A DNA stretch of 15,038 bases from Propionibacteriaceae bacterium (GTDB lineage: Bacteria; Actinomycetota; Actinomycetes; Propionibacteriales; Propionibacteriaceae): positions 1 to 15,038 of the forward strand of contig WQYJ01000030.1 of the NCBI GenBank assembly GCA_009781325.1, written 5' to 3'. The translations under genes and the position numbers were made by a program. Shown here one piece after another: positions 7,322 to 14,743 of the stretch (its first letter is position 1; each line of letters opens with the position of its first letter). Below the pieces are notes generated by a model, which saw only the letters and a list, made by a program, of their open reading frames with translations, searched no databases and had not been told where the DNA came from.

Positions 7322-7354
7322 GGTGTGTCAAGTTGTTCGTCCCCCAGACACACC
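7322..7354 (+). repeat. Short hairpin element, family 2, diverged copy after ligase stop
   Basis: GGTGTGTC (7322-7329) and GACACACC (7347-7354) form a perfect 8-bp stem around the loop AAGTTGTTCGTCCCCCA. The loop resembles that of the 103-130 copy (AAGTTATACGTCCCC), while the stem bases differ but still pair. This pattern suggests that the hairpin is conserved as a structure. It begins 3 nt after the ligase stop codon. It could serve as a weak transcription stop, or may mark the insertion that shortened the ligase. Confidence 0.65.
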
Positions 7355-7367
7355 TCCTGATCAACTC

Positions 7368-7484
7368 CCGCGTCATCCTGCCGCCAGGCAGGACCCCCGG
7401 CAGCCAAATTTTGGACTTGGGTAAGGACCTATCCCTGGACCCTAGGTCGGCTGCCGGGGGTCCTGCCTGCGGCAGGATGACCGG
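7368..7484. repeat. REPIN-like doublet, cluster 2
   Basis: This cluster is one inverted doublet: a minus copy (7368-7405) and a plus copy (7449-7484) separated by a 43-nt spacer (7406-7448). Both keep the TCCTGCC/GGCAGGA stem, with loops TGGC and TGC. It is the cleanest single doublet of the four clusters. It lies between the ligase unit and the regulator promoter. Confidence 0.88.
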
Positions 7485-7507
7485 TTGTGATTAGTGTCAC
7501 GTCCCCC

Positions 7508-7554
7508 TTGAAATTTCTCCCAAAAGGTGTAAAATTACACTAAATGGGAAGGAG
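7508..7554 (+). promoter_or_regulatory. Promoter, operator-like inverted repeat and RBS of the XRE regulator gene
   Basis: TTGAAA (7508-7513) and TAAAAT (7530-7535) form a good -35/-10 pair with a 16-nt spacer. GTGTAA AA TTACAC (7527-7540), an inverted repeat with 6-bp arms, covers the -10 box and is a natural site for autorepression by the encoded HTH protein. AAGGAG (7549-7554) is a strong ribosome site 5 nt before the ATG at 7560. The promoter elements and RBS are seen directly. Operator function is inferred. Confidence 0.7.
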
Positions 7555-7559
7555 TTGAG

Positions 7560-8015
7560 ATGCCAGATCGGCAGGATGCTTTTATCAACACCTGTGATTC
7601 GAAGCTGCGGCTTGTAAGAGCTGAGGCGGATCTTACGCAGGAGGAGATGGCGTACTCTTTGGGCATTTCTAAGAAGACACTGGTGGACATTGAGAAGGGC
7701 CGCCGAACCTTGGGATGGACCGGTGCTGCTGCTCTGTGCGCAGTCTTTCCTACCTCGGATGTGATTTCTTCGGCTTTCGGCGGCTCCCCTTTAGAGATGA
7801 TTCCGGCGCTAGCCCGCTCAGGCCAGCCCGTCCCTCAGCCTGAATCTGGGGGAAATCCCTGGTGGCAATCTGTCGCCGAAAACGATGGGTTCATCATCGA
7901 GCAAAACATCATCTCCCAGCACTACCGCCTTCTCACCAAAGACCGTACAAAAGTCGCGGCATCCTTCGATATCGACGACCTCATCCCGCTATTTTCGGGA
8001 CAACCAAAGGAGTAG
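7560..8015 (+). CDS. XRE-family helix-turn-helix regulator
   Basis: This 151-residue cytoplasmic protein has a Cro/CI-type helix-turn-helix near residues 16-54 (LRLVRAEADLTQEEMAYSLGISKKTLVDIEKGRR). The glutamine-rich first helix and recognition helix are typical of HTH_3. The remaining part (about 90-151) matches no domain I recognise. It may bind a ligand or partner. It has its own promoter with an inverted repeat over the -10 box, which suggests autoregulation. The next gene starts 2 nt after its TAG, and the ribosome site of that gene (AAAGGAG, 8006-8012) lies inside the end of this one. The two are thus cotranscribed, and the regulator probably controls the membrane protein. Confidence 0.85.
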   Translation: MPDRQDAFINTCDSKLRLVRAEADLTQEEMAYSLGISKKTLVDIEKGRRTLGWTGAAALCAVFPTSDVISSAFGGSPLEMIPALARSGQPVPQPESGGNPWWQSVAENDGFIIEQNIISQHYRLLTKDRTKVAASFDIDDLIPLFSGQPKE

Positions 8016-8017
8016 CC

Positions 8018-10528
8018 ATGTACATCTTCTTAGCCATTTTGTTCGTTCTAGTACCACTGGTGCTAGCGATCATCGCGCTTGTTCAAATTGCATCGACACG
8101 GCGTCAGATGACGGAACTGCGCATGGTGGTCTACAGTCGACTGGCGCAAACTGGGGTTAGCATTCCCCAGGCAACTGCGCCGGTTGAGACCATGGCTACC
8201 CCGGCATACCCAAACGGTGCTGTGCCGCAGCCGATGGCTCCACCTGCTCCAGATGCTGTTCCGGTTCAGCCGGTTCAACCAGGACCCACCATGAGTCCAA
8301 GCGGTTCACCGTACGCAAGCCCGCCAGTCTATGCTCCCCAGGCTCCAGGCGTACCAAACGCAGGTGTCCCTGCTCGCGCGCCCTATCTGAGCGGTGCACC
8401 GGCTGGGGCTCCGGCCTCATCGAAGGTATTCACCGAGAACTTCATGGGACGAAATCTTCTGCCGATCTTGGCGGCAGTACTTGGGCTCATCGGCCTGATT
8501 TTCTTGGGAGTGCTGGTCGTTCCCTACATGAGCGATGCCATCAAGATTGTTCTGATGTTCCTCATCGCCATCGGTGTTGGAGGCCTGGGGTACGGACTCA
8601 ACACCAAGAAATCAACTGTCCTGACCAAGGCGTTGATTGGAACCGGACTGGGCGGAGTATTTGTCGCAATTCTTGTCACCCATCTCTTCTTCCACGCGAT
8701 CTCCGACATCGTCGCCTTCGCCTTACTCGCTGGATGGATCCTTGCATGCATGTGGCTTGCTAAGCACGTCAACTCCCTGCTCATCGCCATCATCGCCCAC
8801 ATTGGCATGGTCGCCTCAATCACCATGGCGTACTCAGGAGGAGTCACAGACGACAAGCTGATCCTCCTGGTGGCCTACCAAATCCTTGCCACTCTTGCGA
8901 TAGTCATCGGCAATATTGTCTGGGTGTCAACGATGTATCGGTTCGGACTGTTTGCCTCACAACTCATGATTATCATCTCATTGTCATTCATGTGGTTCCG
9001 CTTTACTGGCGCCGGGGTTGGATTTGGCTCGACATTACCGACCTCACTGATCGTCGCCGCCTTCCTCATACAATTCCTGGGAGCCACAGCTATTGCCTAC
9101 CTGCTCTTCGTCTCCTGCGCCCGAGTCAAAGAACCTGCGTCGATGACCATGCTCACAGCAACCAATGCGCTGATGTGGGCAGTCGTGCTCTTCGGCAGTG
9201 TCTACATGGTCATTGCCAAACTGACTGCCACCTCCCTTGACTTGGATTCATGGGCCATTTGGTTCCGTCCGGAGGCAACCATCTACGCGATGATGGCCTT
9301 GCTGGTTCTGGCTTTCCTACCCGCAGTTGCTGTCACTATCGCCAACTCACGAGTCACACTTCGCCCAGGTCTGGAGATTGGTACGGCTGCGCCGCTCGCA
9401 GCCGTGTCGGTGATAGCCCTGCTCCATCAAATGACGATGAGCCCAACCTACTGGAATATGGACGAACCATACCCGGTCATGTCATGGGTCATCGTGCTCT
9501 TCGCGGCCTACCTGATTCTTGGTCTGGCGTCACGATCCAGGGGTCTCATTCGCCTGGCGAGGGTGTTGCTGGTCATCGATGCCCTCCTGATGCTCTCCTT
9601 CGACTATGGGTATATGTCCCTCACTAAGGCCTGGGGGGTGTGGGCTTCCTTCGTGTATCTTGCAGGTTTGGTGTGTCTGGCGCTGGTGACCTTTATCCAG
9701 TTGCCTATCAACGAGCGGCCCAAGTACAAGGACTACATTGTCGGCACCTTGTTCCTCGGCTTCGAGGTGTCGGTATTCGCCATTGTTGTCGGCCCATCCC
9801 TCGACATTGGTATGGGATTGTTCGTTGTGATCTCTGCATTGGCGCTCGTGGCTCTGCACTTTGTCATCAAGCCTGCACCGGCAATGCTCTACCGGATCTC
9901 TCAGCTTGTGATTGCTGTGATCACCGCAGTAGTTCTGAGTGTGGCGGGGTGGGAGCACTACCGCTACGCGGACTCGACCGTAGTGTCAACCTGGTCGGAT
10001 ACAGTGTCAATCATTCTAGGAACCGCTGCTGCGGTTATTCTCGCAGTCATCTTTATCGACTGGATTCGCCGTGCTGCCACAGCAACCTCCTCGGCTCTTC
10101 GAACCAAGAGCGTCCTGCCATCCACAGCCGTTGAAGTCATGAGCGGGATTGGTGTAACGATCGCTATCATGGCTATCTTCATGCCCTATAGCTGGTTTAC
10201 AGCCCGTACGGGTCTGACCTGGGGATTCTCCTTCTCCCTGGTTCTGATGGTGATTGCCTTGGTGATCGTCGGATTGGGACTGTGGTCTCGGATTAAGCCG
10301 CTGCGGCTGTACGGACTCGTCGTGGTGATCGCCTGCGTACTGAAACTGGTCACTCTTGACATCGGTTCAGTCAGTTCCATCATCCGGGTCGTCGCCTTCC
10401 TCGGCGGCGCGGCTGTCTGCTTCGGAGTATCAGCACTATATAACTACACAGCTAAGCACTTCGATAAGCAGTTGGCGCAGGATATCCCCATGTCAGTGAC
10501 CAATGCCGACAAGCTAGGGGTCGGATGA
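8018..10528 (+). CDS. DUF2339-like large polytopic membrane protein
   Basis: This 836-residue integral membrane protein has no known biochemical role. A single N-terminal membrane segment (residues 1-25) is followed by a short charged stretch. A Pro/Ala-rich, presumably disordered linker runs from about 50 to 135. The segment from FTENFMGRN (138) onward opens a long series of hydrophobic helices, more than 20 by eye, to near the C-terminus. The GRN entry motif, glycine-rich early helices and overall size match the DUF2339 family (predicted membrane proteins of bacterial envelopes). The ATG at 8018 is chosen because AAAGGAG precedes it by 5 nt. The frame is open further upstream, but only as a shadow over the regulator gene. 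It lies in a two-gene unit with the XRE regulator. The end overlaps the convergent transporter gene by 15 nt. Confidence 0.82.
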   Translation: MYIFLAILFVLVPLVLAIIALVQIASTRRQMTELRMVVYSRLAQTGVSIPQATAPVETMATPAYPNGAVPQPMAPPAPDAVPVQPVQPGPTMSPSGSPYASPPVYAPQAPGVPNAGVPARAPYLSGAPAGAPASSKVFTENFMGRNLLPILAAVLGLIGLIFLGVLVVPYMSDAIKIVLMFLIAIGVGGLGYGLNTKKSTVLTKALIGTGLGGVFVAILVTHLFFHAISDIVAFALLAGWILACMWLAKHVNSLLIAIIAHIGMVASITMAYSGGVTDDKLILLVAYQILATLAIVIGNIVWVSTMYRFGLFASQLMIIISLSFMWFRFTGAGVGFGSTLPTSLIVAAFLIQFLGATAIAYLLFVSCARVKEPASMTMLTATNALMWAVVLFGSVYMVIAKLTATSLDLDSWAIWFRPEATIYAMMALLVLAFLPAVAVTIANSRVTLRPGLEIGTAAPLAAVSVIALLHQMTMSPTYWNMDEPYPVMSWVIVLFAAYLILGLASRSRGLIRLARVLLVIDALLMLSFDYGYMSLTKAWGVWASFVYLAGLVCLALVTFIQLPINERPKYKDYIVGTLFLGFEVSVFAIVVGPSLDIGMGLFVVISALALVALHFVIKPAPAMLYRISQLVIAVITAVVLSVAGWEHYRYADSTVVSTWSDTVSIILGTAAAVILAVIFIDWIRRAATATSSALRTKSVLPSTAVEVMSGIGVTIAIMAIFMPYSWFTARTGLTWGFSFSLVLMVIALVIVGLGLWSRIKPLRLYGLVVVIACVLKLVTLDIGSVSSIIRVVAFLGGAAVCFGVSALYNYTAKHFDKQLAQDIPMSVTNADKLGVG

Positions 10529-11383
10529 GTCCTGCCCAGGTGGTCGGATCACCACGTACATCGCCGCCAAGATCGCAGCCGCACCCGCGGCAAAGAGCCA
10601 ACCGGGGCGTTCTGAAGCAAAGAGGATCGCGAAGAAGGTGGCCCACAGTGGCTCGGAGCACATGATGACCGCAGCCTTCGAGGGTTCAATGTGGCCCTGC
10701 GCCCATGTTTGGAGGAGCAGGGTCAGGGCGCCGCAGAAGACTGCGAGGTAGATCATCCAAGCCCAGTCCACGGTCGTCGCAGGCAACGCGATGCCTCCTG
10801 GAAGAGCAAAGATGATAAAGACTACACTCATCGACAGCGATTGAGAGATGGTCAGCGACTTTGCTTCCTCTGGGGTCGACCACCGCCCAAGTACGACGAT
10901 ATGCAGGGCATAGACCACCGCGCAACCGATGGTCAGTAATTCTCCTGGGCCGATGATGGAATCCGCTGTGGGACGCAGAGTCAGGGCCGCTAGCCCGACA
11001 GTAGCCAAGCCGATGGCAACCCACACCCATCGATTGACCTTAAAGCGAAAAATCAATAACCCCAGCACCGGAGTGAACACGACATATAACCCCGTGACAA
11101 ACCCCGAGATCGAAGCAGAGGTCAGCGCCAGCCCCGAAGTCTGCAGCAACTGAGCGGCTGCCCAGAGAATCCCTAAGACCGTACCGCGGAGAAAGGTACG
11201 CCGACTCATCTTCACTGATTTGTAGAAGACAACCATCAAAACCGCAGTAGAGATCAAGAACCGTACAGCCAAGAAGTCCGCAACAGGAAGAACGTTGAGG
11301 ATTCGCTTGATCGAAAAGAAGGTCGATCCCCACAGGATGGCAAGCAGCATCAACGACCACGGCGCCAACCGCCGCCCAGTCAT
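10514..11383 (-). CDS. EamA/DMT-family transporter
   Basis: This protein of about 289 residues has ten predicted helices in two repeated EamA halves and belongs to the drug/metabolite transporter superfamily (RhaT/YdcZ-like permeases). The first helix carries the typical LLAILWGSTFFSIKRIL start. FLAVRFLIS follows, and the second half contains the matching AVFCGALTLLLQTWAQ and SEPLWATFFA blocks. Such proteins export amino acids or small metabolites, but the substrate is not visible here. I chose the ATG at 11383. A TTG at 11425 would add 14 residues, but both starts lack a good ribosome site, and TACTAT (11414-11409) could be a -10 lying downstream of that TTG. It is convergent with, and overlaps by 15 nt, the DUF2339-like gene, and is divergent from the ABC importer. 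Confidence 0.87.
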   Translation of the reverse strand: MTGRRLAPWSLMLLAILWGSTFFSIKRILNVLPVADFLAVRFLISTAVLMVVFYKSVKMSRRTFLRGTVLGILWAAAQLLQTSGLALTSASISGFVTGLYVVFTPVLGLLIFRFKVNRWVWVAIGLATVGLAALTLRPTADSIIGPGELLTIGCAVVYALHIVVLGRWSTPEEAKSLTISQSLSMSVVFIIFALPGGIALPATTVDWAWMIYLAVFCGALTLLLQTWAQGHIEPSKAAVIMCSEPLWATFFAILFASERPGWLFAAGAAAILAAMYVVIRPPGQDSSDP

Positions 11384-11500
11384 CGAAGAATTCACCGCCA
11401 CAGGATCAATAGTACGACCTGGCAAGGACCGGGTGTGTCGAGGGGATAACTTAACACTGAGACAGAGCGATTGACATGACTAACCCAAGACCCCCCGCCG

Positions 11501-11711
11501 ACCCCCGGTCATCCTGCCGTCAGGCAGGACCCCCGGCGGCCAACGTATGGACGTGAGAAAGAAAAGCTTGACCACAGACCCTACGCCGACCCCCGGTCAT
11601 CCTGCCGTCAGGAAGGACCCCCGGCGGCCAACGTATGGATGTGAGGAAGAAAAGCTTGACCACAGACCCTACGTAGGCTGCCGGGGGTCCTGCCTCGCGG
11701 CAGGATGACCG
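11501..11711. repeat. REPIN-like hairpin repeat cluster 3 (three copies)
   Basis: Two minus copies (11502-11541 and 11590-11629) lie in tandem with an 88-bp period. The repeat unit includes the flank (AACGTATGGA, GAAAAGCTTG, ACCACAGACCCTACG). The second minus copy and a plus copy (11676-11711) form the inverted doublet with a 46-nt spacer. The spacer ends are complementary (GCCAACGTA and TACGTAGGC). The copy at 11590 has one broken base pair (GGAAGGA for GGCAGGA). This is the only cluster located upstream of both neighbouring genes. Confidence 0.9.
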
Positions 11712-11786
11712 AGGTTTCGTCCCTCCCCAACACACCCCACTATCACATCCTCCCAGCGAATAGTACACATGGTGAACATATTTTCT

Positions 11787-11812
11787 CACTTAGTGGGACG
11801 ATACGCTAAGGT
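11787..11812 (+). promoter_or_regulatory. Possible promoter and operator of the ABC importer unit
   Basis: CACTTAGTG (11787-11795) is a perfect 9-base palindrome. CTTAG (11789-11793) and CTAAG (11806-11810) are also inverted. TAAGGT (11807-11812) or TACGCT (11802-11807) could serve as the -10. No good -35 box is visible. The cluster of small symmetric motifs just upstream of the lipoprotein gene suggests a regulator site, but the regulator is unknown. Confidence 0.3.
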
Positions 11813-11862
11813 GGGAGAGCTTGGGCGCCGATCGCCCCATTTTGTCTACCAAGGAGACGCAT

Positions 11863-12843
11863 ATGAAACCACGCCGCCTTTTGGCCACGAGTGTCGCCGT
11901 CGCTGCCGCGCTCTGCCTAACACTGACGGGGTGTACACCCACCGAAACTAAAGAAGAAGGCGAGTTCACCATTGGTGTAGCCGTCATCGCTTCCCACCCT
12001 GCTCTCGAAGCTGCTCAACAAGGCTTTACCGATGTTCTGGACGATGCGGGCATCAAGTATAAGCTCATCGAAGAGAACGCTCAGGGCGAATCCACCAATG
12101 CTGCCACAATCGCATCCTCGTTCGCGTCCAATGAATCGATCGATCTGATTTTGGCTATCTCGACACCGATCGCTCTTGCGATGGCGAATGCAGAAAAGGA
12201 TCGCCCGATTCTCTTCACTGCTATTACCGATCCGGTCGATGCTCAACTCGTACCGTCCTGGACCGAGGCTGGAGCAAATATCACTGGGACCTCCGATGGC
12301 AACCCTGGCGCCAAGCCGGTTGAACTTGTCACCGAAGCCATGCCTGAAGTACAGACCATCGGTGTGCTCTACAATGCCTCCGAGCCGAACTCACTTGTTC
12401 AGGTCGAGCAGTATCAGGCAGAAGCCGCAGAACTGGGCATCACCCTGAAGGTACAGGCCATCACCTCAGCCGCAGAGATCAGCGTTGGTCTGGAATCACT
12501 GGTTGGCGTTGACGCTATCCTGATTCCCACAGACAACACCGTTGTTAACGCTATCGATTCCGTCATTGCCTTCGGTCGCGAGAAGCAAATCCCGGTTTTC
12601 TGTGCAGATACCTCCACAGTGTCCAAGGGTACGGTTGCCGCACGCGGCTTGAGCTACTACGAACTGGGCCGTGCAACCGGCGAGATGGCTGTGAAGATCC
12701 TTCGCGACGGCGTGGATATCTCCACGATCACTCCTGAAGCACCAACCAGCACCGAACTGGTCATCAACCCAACAGCAGCCGCTGCCTTTGGTTTGACTCT
12801 CCCTGAGGATCTGGTTGCTCAGGCTGCTACGATCGAGGAATAA
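11863..12843 (+). CDS. ABC importer substrate-binding lipoprotein (TrpX-like, PF04392 family)
   Basis: This 326-residue secreted lipoprotein has a basic n-region (MKPRRL), a hydrophobic core and the lipobox LTGC, with C24 as the lipidated residue. The mature part (FTIGVAVIASHPALEAAQQGF) is the start of the ABC_sub_bind family. The family later shows ILAISTPIALAMA, ITGTSD and VLYNASEPNS, all of which are present. Characterised relatives bind tryptophan or tyrosine, so an aromatic amino acid is the best guess, but the family is broad. The ATG at 11863 is preceded by AAGGAGA (11851-11857). The frame is open 42 nt further upstream without a ribosome site. The permease gene starts 31 nt after the stop and the ATPase overlaps the permease, giving a complete importer. 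Confidence 0.88.
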   Translation: MKPRRLLATSVAVAAALCLTLTGCTPTETKEEGEFTIGVAVIASHPALEAAQQGFTDVLDDAGIKYKLIEENAQGESTNAATIASSFASNESIDLILAISTPIALAMANAEKDRPILFTAITDPVDAQLVPSWTEAGANITGTSDGNPGAKPVELVTEAMPEVQTIGVLYNASEPNSLVQVEQYQAEAAELGITLKVQAITSAAEISVGLESLVGVDAILIPTDNTVVNAIDSVIAFGREKQIPVFCADTSTVSKGTVAARGLSYYELGRATGEMAVKILRDGVDISTITPEAPTSTELVINPTAAAAFGLTLPEDLVAQAATIEE

Positions 12844-12856
12844 CAAATACTCGTAG

Positions 12857-12981
12857 AAAGAGCCGTCAACTGTCATGCTGGGAGCTATCGATCAAGGTCT
12901 AATCACTGCACTTCTTGCTCTAGGAGTGTTCCTGACCTTTCGGATCCTTAACTTCGCAGACCTGACAGTTGACGGCTCTTT
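12857..12981. repeat. Perfect 19-bp inverted repeat spanning the permease start codon
   Basis: AAAGAGCCGTCAACTGTCA (12857-12875) is the exact reverse complement of 12963-12981. The left arm covers the only ribosome-site-like sequence (AAAGAG) and the A of the ATG at 12875. The right arm encodes part of the conserved TVDGSF motif of the permease. The interval is 87 nt. Pairing in the mRNA would hide the start site. Recombination between the arms would instead invert the first codons. The repeat is seen directly. Its function is inferred. Confidence 0.95.
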
Positions 12982-13963
12982 TACTGCCGGTACAGCAACA
13001 GCGGCGATACTGATCTTTAACGGCGTATCACCGGTGGTTGCAGCACTTGCCGGGCTCGTTGCGGGGGCCCTGGCTGGCTGTGTGACTGGTTTGCTTCACA
13101 CGAAAGCCCATATCGACCCGCTTTTAGCATCGATACTTGTGATGCTGGCGATGTATTCCGTTAATACTCACATCATGTGGTTTGGCTATGACGGCAAGCA
13201 TCGCAGTACTGTGTCCTTGCTCAACAAAGAAACGATCTTTACCTGGATTATCGAGAACCGATTACGAGGCTCTGCGGTATCGATCACCCTGATCGCCGTC
13301 GGGGTGATCATCATTCTGGTTTTGCTGAACTGGTTCCTATCAACGAAGTTCGGCTTGGCTGTGATGGCCACCGGCGATAATCCAGCGATGGCGTCAGCGA
13401 TGGGCATCAGCACTGATTTCGCCAAGATTGTCACACTCATGATTTCGAATGGCCTGGTCGGTTTGTGCGGTGGTGTCATGGTCCAGTACGTCGGTTCTGC
13501 GGCTATTGGTGATGGTACGGGCATGATCCTGATCGGTCTAGCCTCGGTGATTCTCGGCAATGCCATTTTCGGTACGCGCTATATGTGGCTCATGACATTC
13601 GGCGTTGTCATCGGCGCTGTACTCTATCGTGTGGCGATCTTCTGGGCGCTGCGCTGGGAGTTCATCGACAACGCAGACATGAAGCTCATTTCCGCTGCAC
13701 TGGTCGTGATTGCGCTGGTCGTGTCTCAGTGGAAAGGCGCACACGCACTGGTGACGAAGCTGTCGCCATGGAGGCCGAAGGAAGACGACCCGGAGCCTAT
13801 GGCCAGCGTACCTAACCAGTTCTCACCTTTCGCTAATGTCGACGGTGCAGCAATGTCAGCGGTTGCTCCAGTCACCGGACATGTCACCTTGACCGAGCAC
13901 GAAAAAGAAGAATCCTCGACCCAGCCATTGGCAGAGCCTGGAAAGGGGCTCGATGATGCTTAA
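12875..13963 (+). CDS. ABC importer permease (TrpY-like)
   Basis: This 362-residue inner-membrane subunit partners the lipoprotein and ATPase on either side. It begins MLGAIDQGLITALLALGVFLTFRILNFADLTVDGSF, the hallmark opening of the COG4120-type permeases linked to PF04392 binding proteins, so the ATG at 12875 is well supported by homology. About eight or more hydrophobic segments run to residue 285, including the GLCGGVMVQYVGSAAIGDGTGMILIGLASVILGNAIFG block near the ATPase-coupling region. A hydrophilic tail of about 75 residues (from SQWKGAHAL) is longer than usual for this family and acidic near its end. The start lacks a well-placed ribosome site and sits in one arm of a 19-bp inverted repeat. 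The stop overlaps the ATPase start. Confidence 0.9.
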   Translation: MLGAIDQGLITALLALGVFLTFRILNFADLTVDGSFTAGTATAAILIFNGVSPVVAALAGLVAGALAGCVTGLLHTKAHIDPLLASILVMLAMYSVNTHIMWFGYDGKHRSTVSLLNKETIFTWIIENRLRGSAVSITLIAVGVIIILVLLNWFLSTKFGLAVMATGDNPAMASAMGISTDFAKIVTLMISNGLVGLCGGVMVQYVGSAAIGDGTGMILIGLASVILGNAIFGTRYMWLMTFGVVIGAVLYRVAIFWALRWEFIDNADMKLISAALVVIALVVSQWKGAHALVTKLSPWRPKEDDPEPMASVPNQFSPFANVDGAAMSAVAPVTGHVTLTEHEKEESSTQPLAEPGKGLDDA

Positions 13964-14741
13964 GATGACTGGTGTCTCGAAGACCTTTTATCCCGGTACG
14001 GCGAACGAACGTGTCGCTTTGAGGAATATCGACCTGCAATTAGACGAAGGGGACTTTGTCACCATCATCGGATCCAATGGTGCTGGAAAGTCCACCCTGT
14101 TGAATGTCATCGCGGGATCAATCCCGGTCGACACTGGTGAGGTCAGGATAGACGGACGTAATGTCACGCGCCAGCGGGAGTTCCGCAGAGCCGCAAGAAT
14201 CGCCCGCGTTTTCCAGGACCCTGCCGCCGGTACGGCCCCTCACCTCAGTATCGAACAGAACCTGGCTGTAGCTCTCAACCGTGGAAAACCTCATACCCTA
14301 GCCCGGGGCTTATCCAAACAGCGCCGCGAGGAATTCCGCGCCCAACTCGCCACCCTCGAACAGGGATTGGAAGACAGGATGCGTCACCGCGTCGGCCTCC
14401 TCTCCGGCGGGCAGCGTCAAGCTCTGTCCCTGCTGATGGCATCCTTTACCCATCCCAAGCTTCTTCTTCTCGACGAACACACTGCTGCTCTAGACCCAGA
14501 GCGGGCTGAGCTAGTTCTTCGGCTGACCGCAACAAAAGTCGCCGAGCAGAACCTCACAGCCCTGATGGTGACCCACAACATGGATCACGCACTGCGCCTA
14601 GGCAACCGCCTCGTCATGATGCATGAGGGCCAAATCCTGCGCTCACTAACCCCCGAAGAAAAACAAGGAGCCCAAACCGGCGACCTCCTCGAATGGTTCA
14701 GCCAAAAAGGCACCCTCTCCGATCGCACCCTACTAGGCTAA
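13953..14741 (+). CDS. ABC importer ATP-binding subunit (TrpZ-like)
   Basis: This protein of about 262 residues powers the importer. Walker A is GSNGAGKST (40-48), a Q-loop lies in RVFQDPAAGT, the ABC signature is LSGGQ (150-154), and Walker B with the catalytic glutamate is LLLLDE (D174, E175), followed by HTAALDP and the switch histidine in MVTHNMDHA. The DEHTAALDP form is typical of the COG1101 ATPases paired with this permease family. The ATG at 13953 is used here. The next codon is also ATG (13956) and sits 7 nt after AAAGGGG (13942-13948), so it may be the true start. It overlaps the permease gene by about 8-11 nt, so the two are translationally coupled. A REPIN-like hairpin begins 2 nt after the stop. 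Confidence 0.92.
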   Translation: MMLKMTGVSKTFYPGTANERVALRNIDLQLDEGDFVTIIGSNGAGKSTLLNVIAGSIPVDTGEVRIDGRNVTRQREFRRAARIARVFQDPAAGTAPHLSIEQNLAVALNRGKPHTLARGLSKQRREEFRAQLATLEQGLEDRMRHRVGLLSGGQRQALSLLMASFTHPKLLLLDEHTAALDPERAELVLRLTATKVAEQNLTALMVTHNMDHALRLGNRLVMMHEGQILRSLTPEEKQGAQTGDLLEWFSQKGTLSDRTLLG

Positions 14742-14743
14742 AC

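Larger units (their letters stand above)
11384..11862. other. Divergent intergenic region with repeats and promoters
   Basis: This gap separates two divergently transcribed transport genes. It holds REPIN-like cluster 3 (11501-11711), a possible -10 for the leftward gene (TACTAT, minus strand, 11414-11409) and the leader of the importer (about 11765-11862). I find no convincing coding sequence. The leader from the likely promoter to the ATG is short (about 45-55 nt), too short for a T-box, and no T-box sequence is visible. Confidence 0.55.

Noticed and set aside
7862..8017. Upstream extension of the DUF2339-like frame into the regulator gene
   Set aside because: The added residues are a frame-shifted reading of the regulator. 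A strong ribosome site and a hydrophobic N-terminus mark 8018 as the start.
11520..11789. Reverse-strand reading frame of about 89 residues in the importer upstream region
   Set aside because: It translates two repeat copies (recurring GGRMTGGRR-type peptide) and has no independent coding support.
11712..11862. T-box or tryptophan riboswitch before the importer
   Set aside because: The leader is too short and no T-box consensus or specifier stem is visible.
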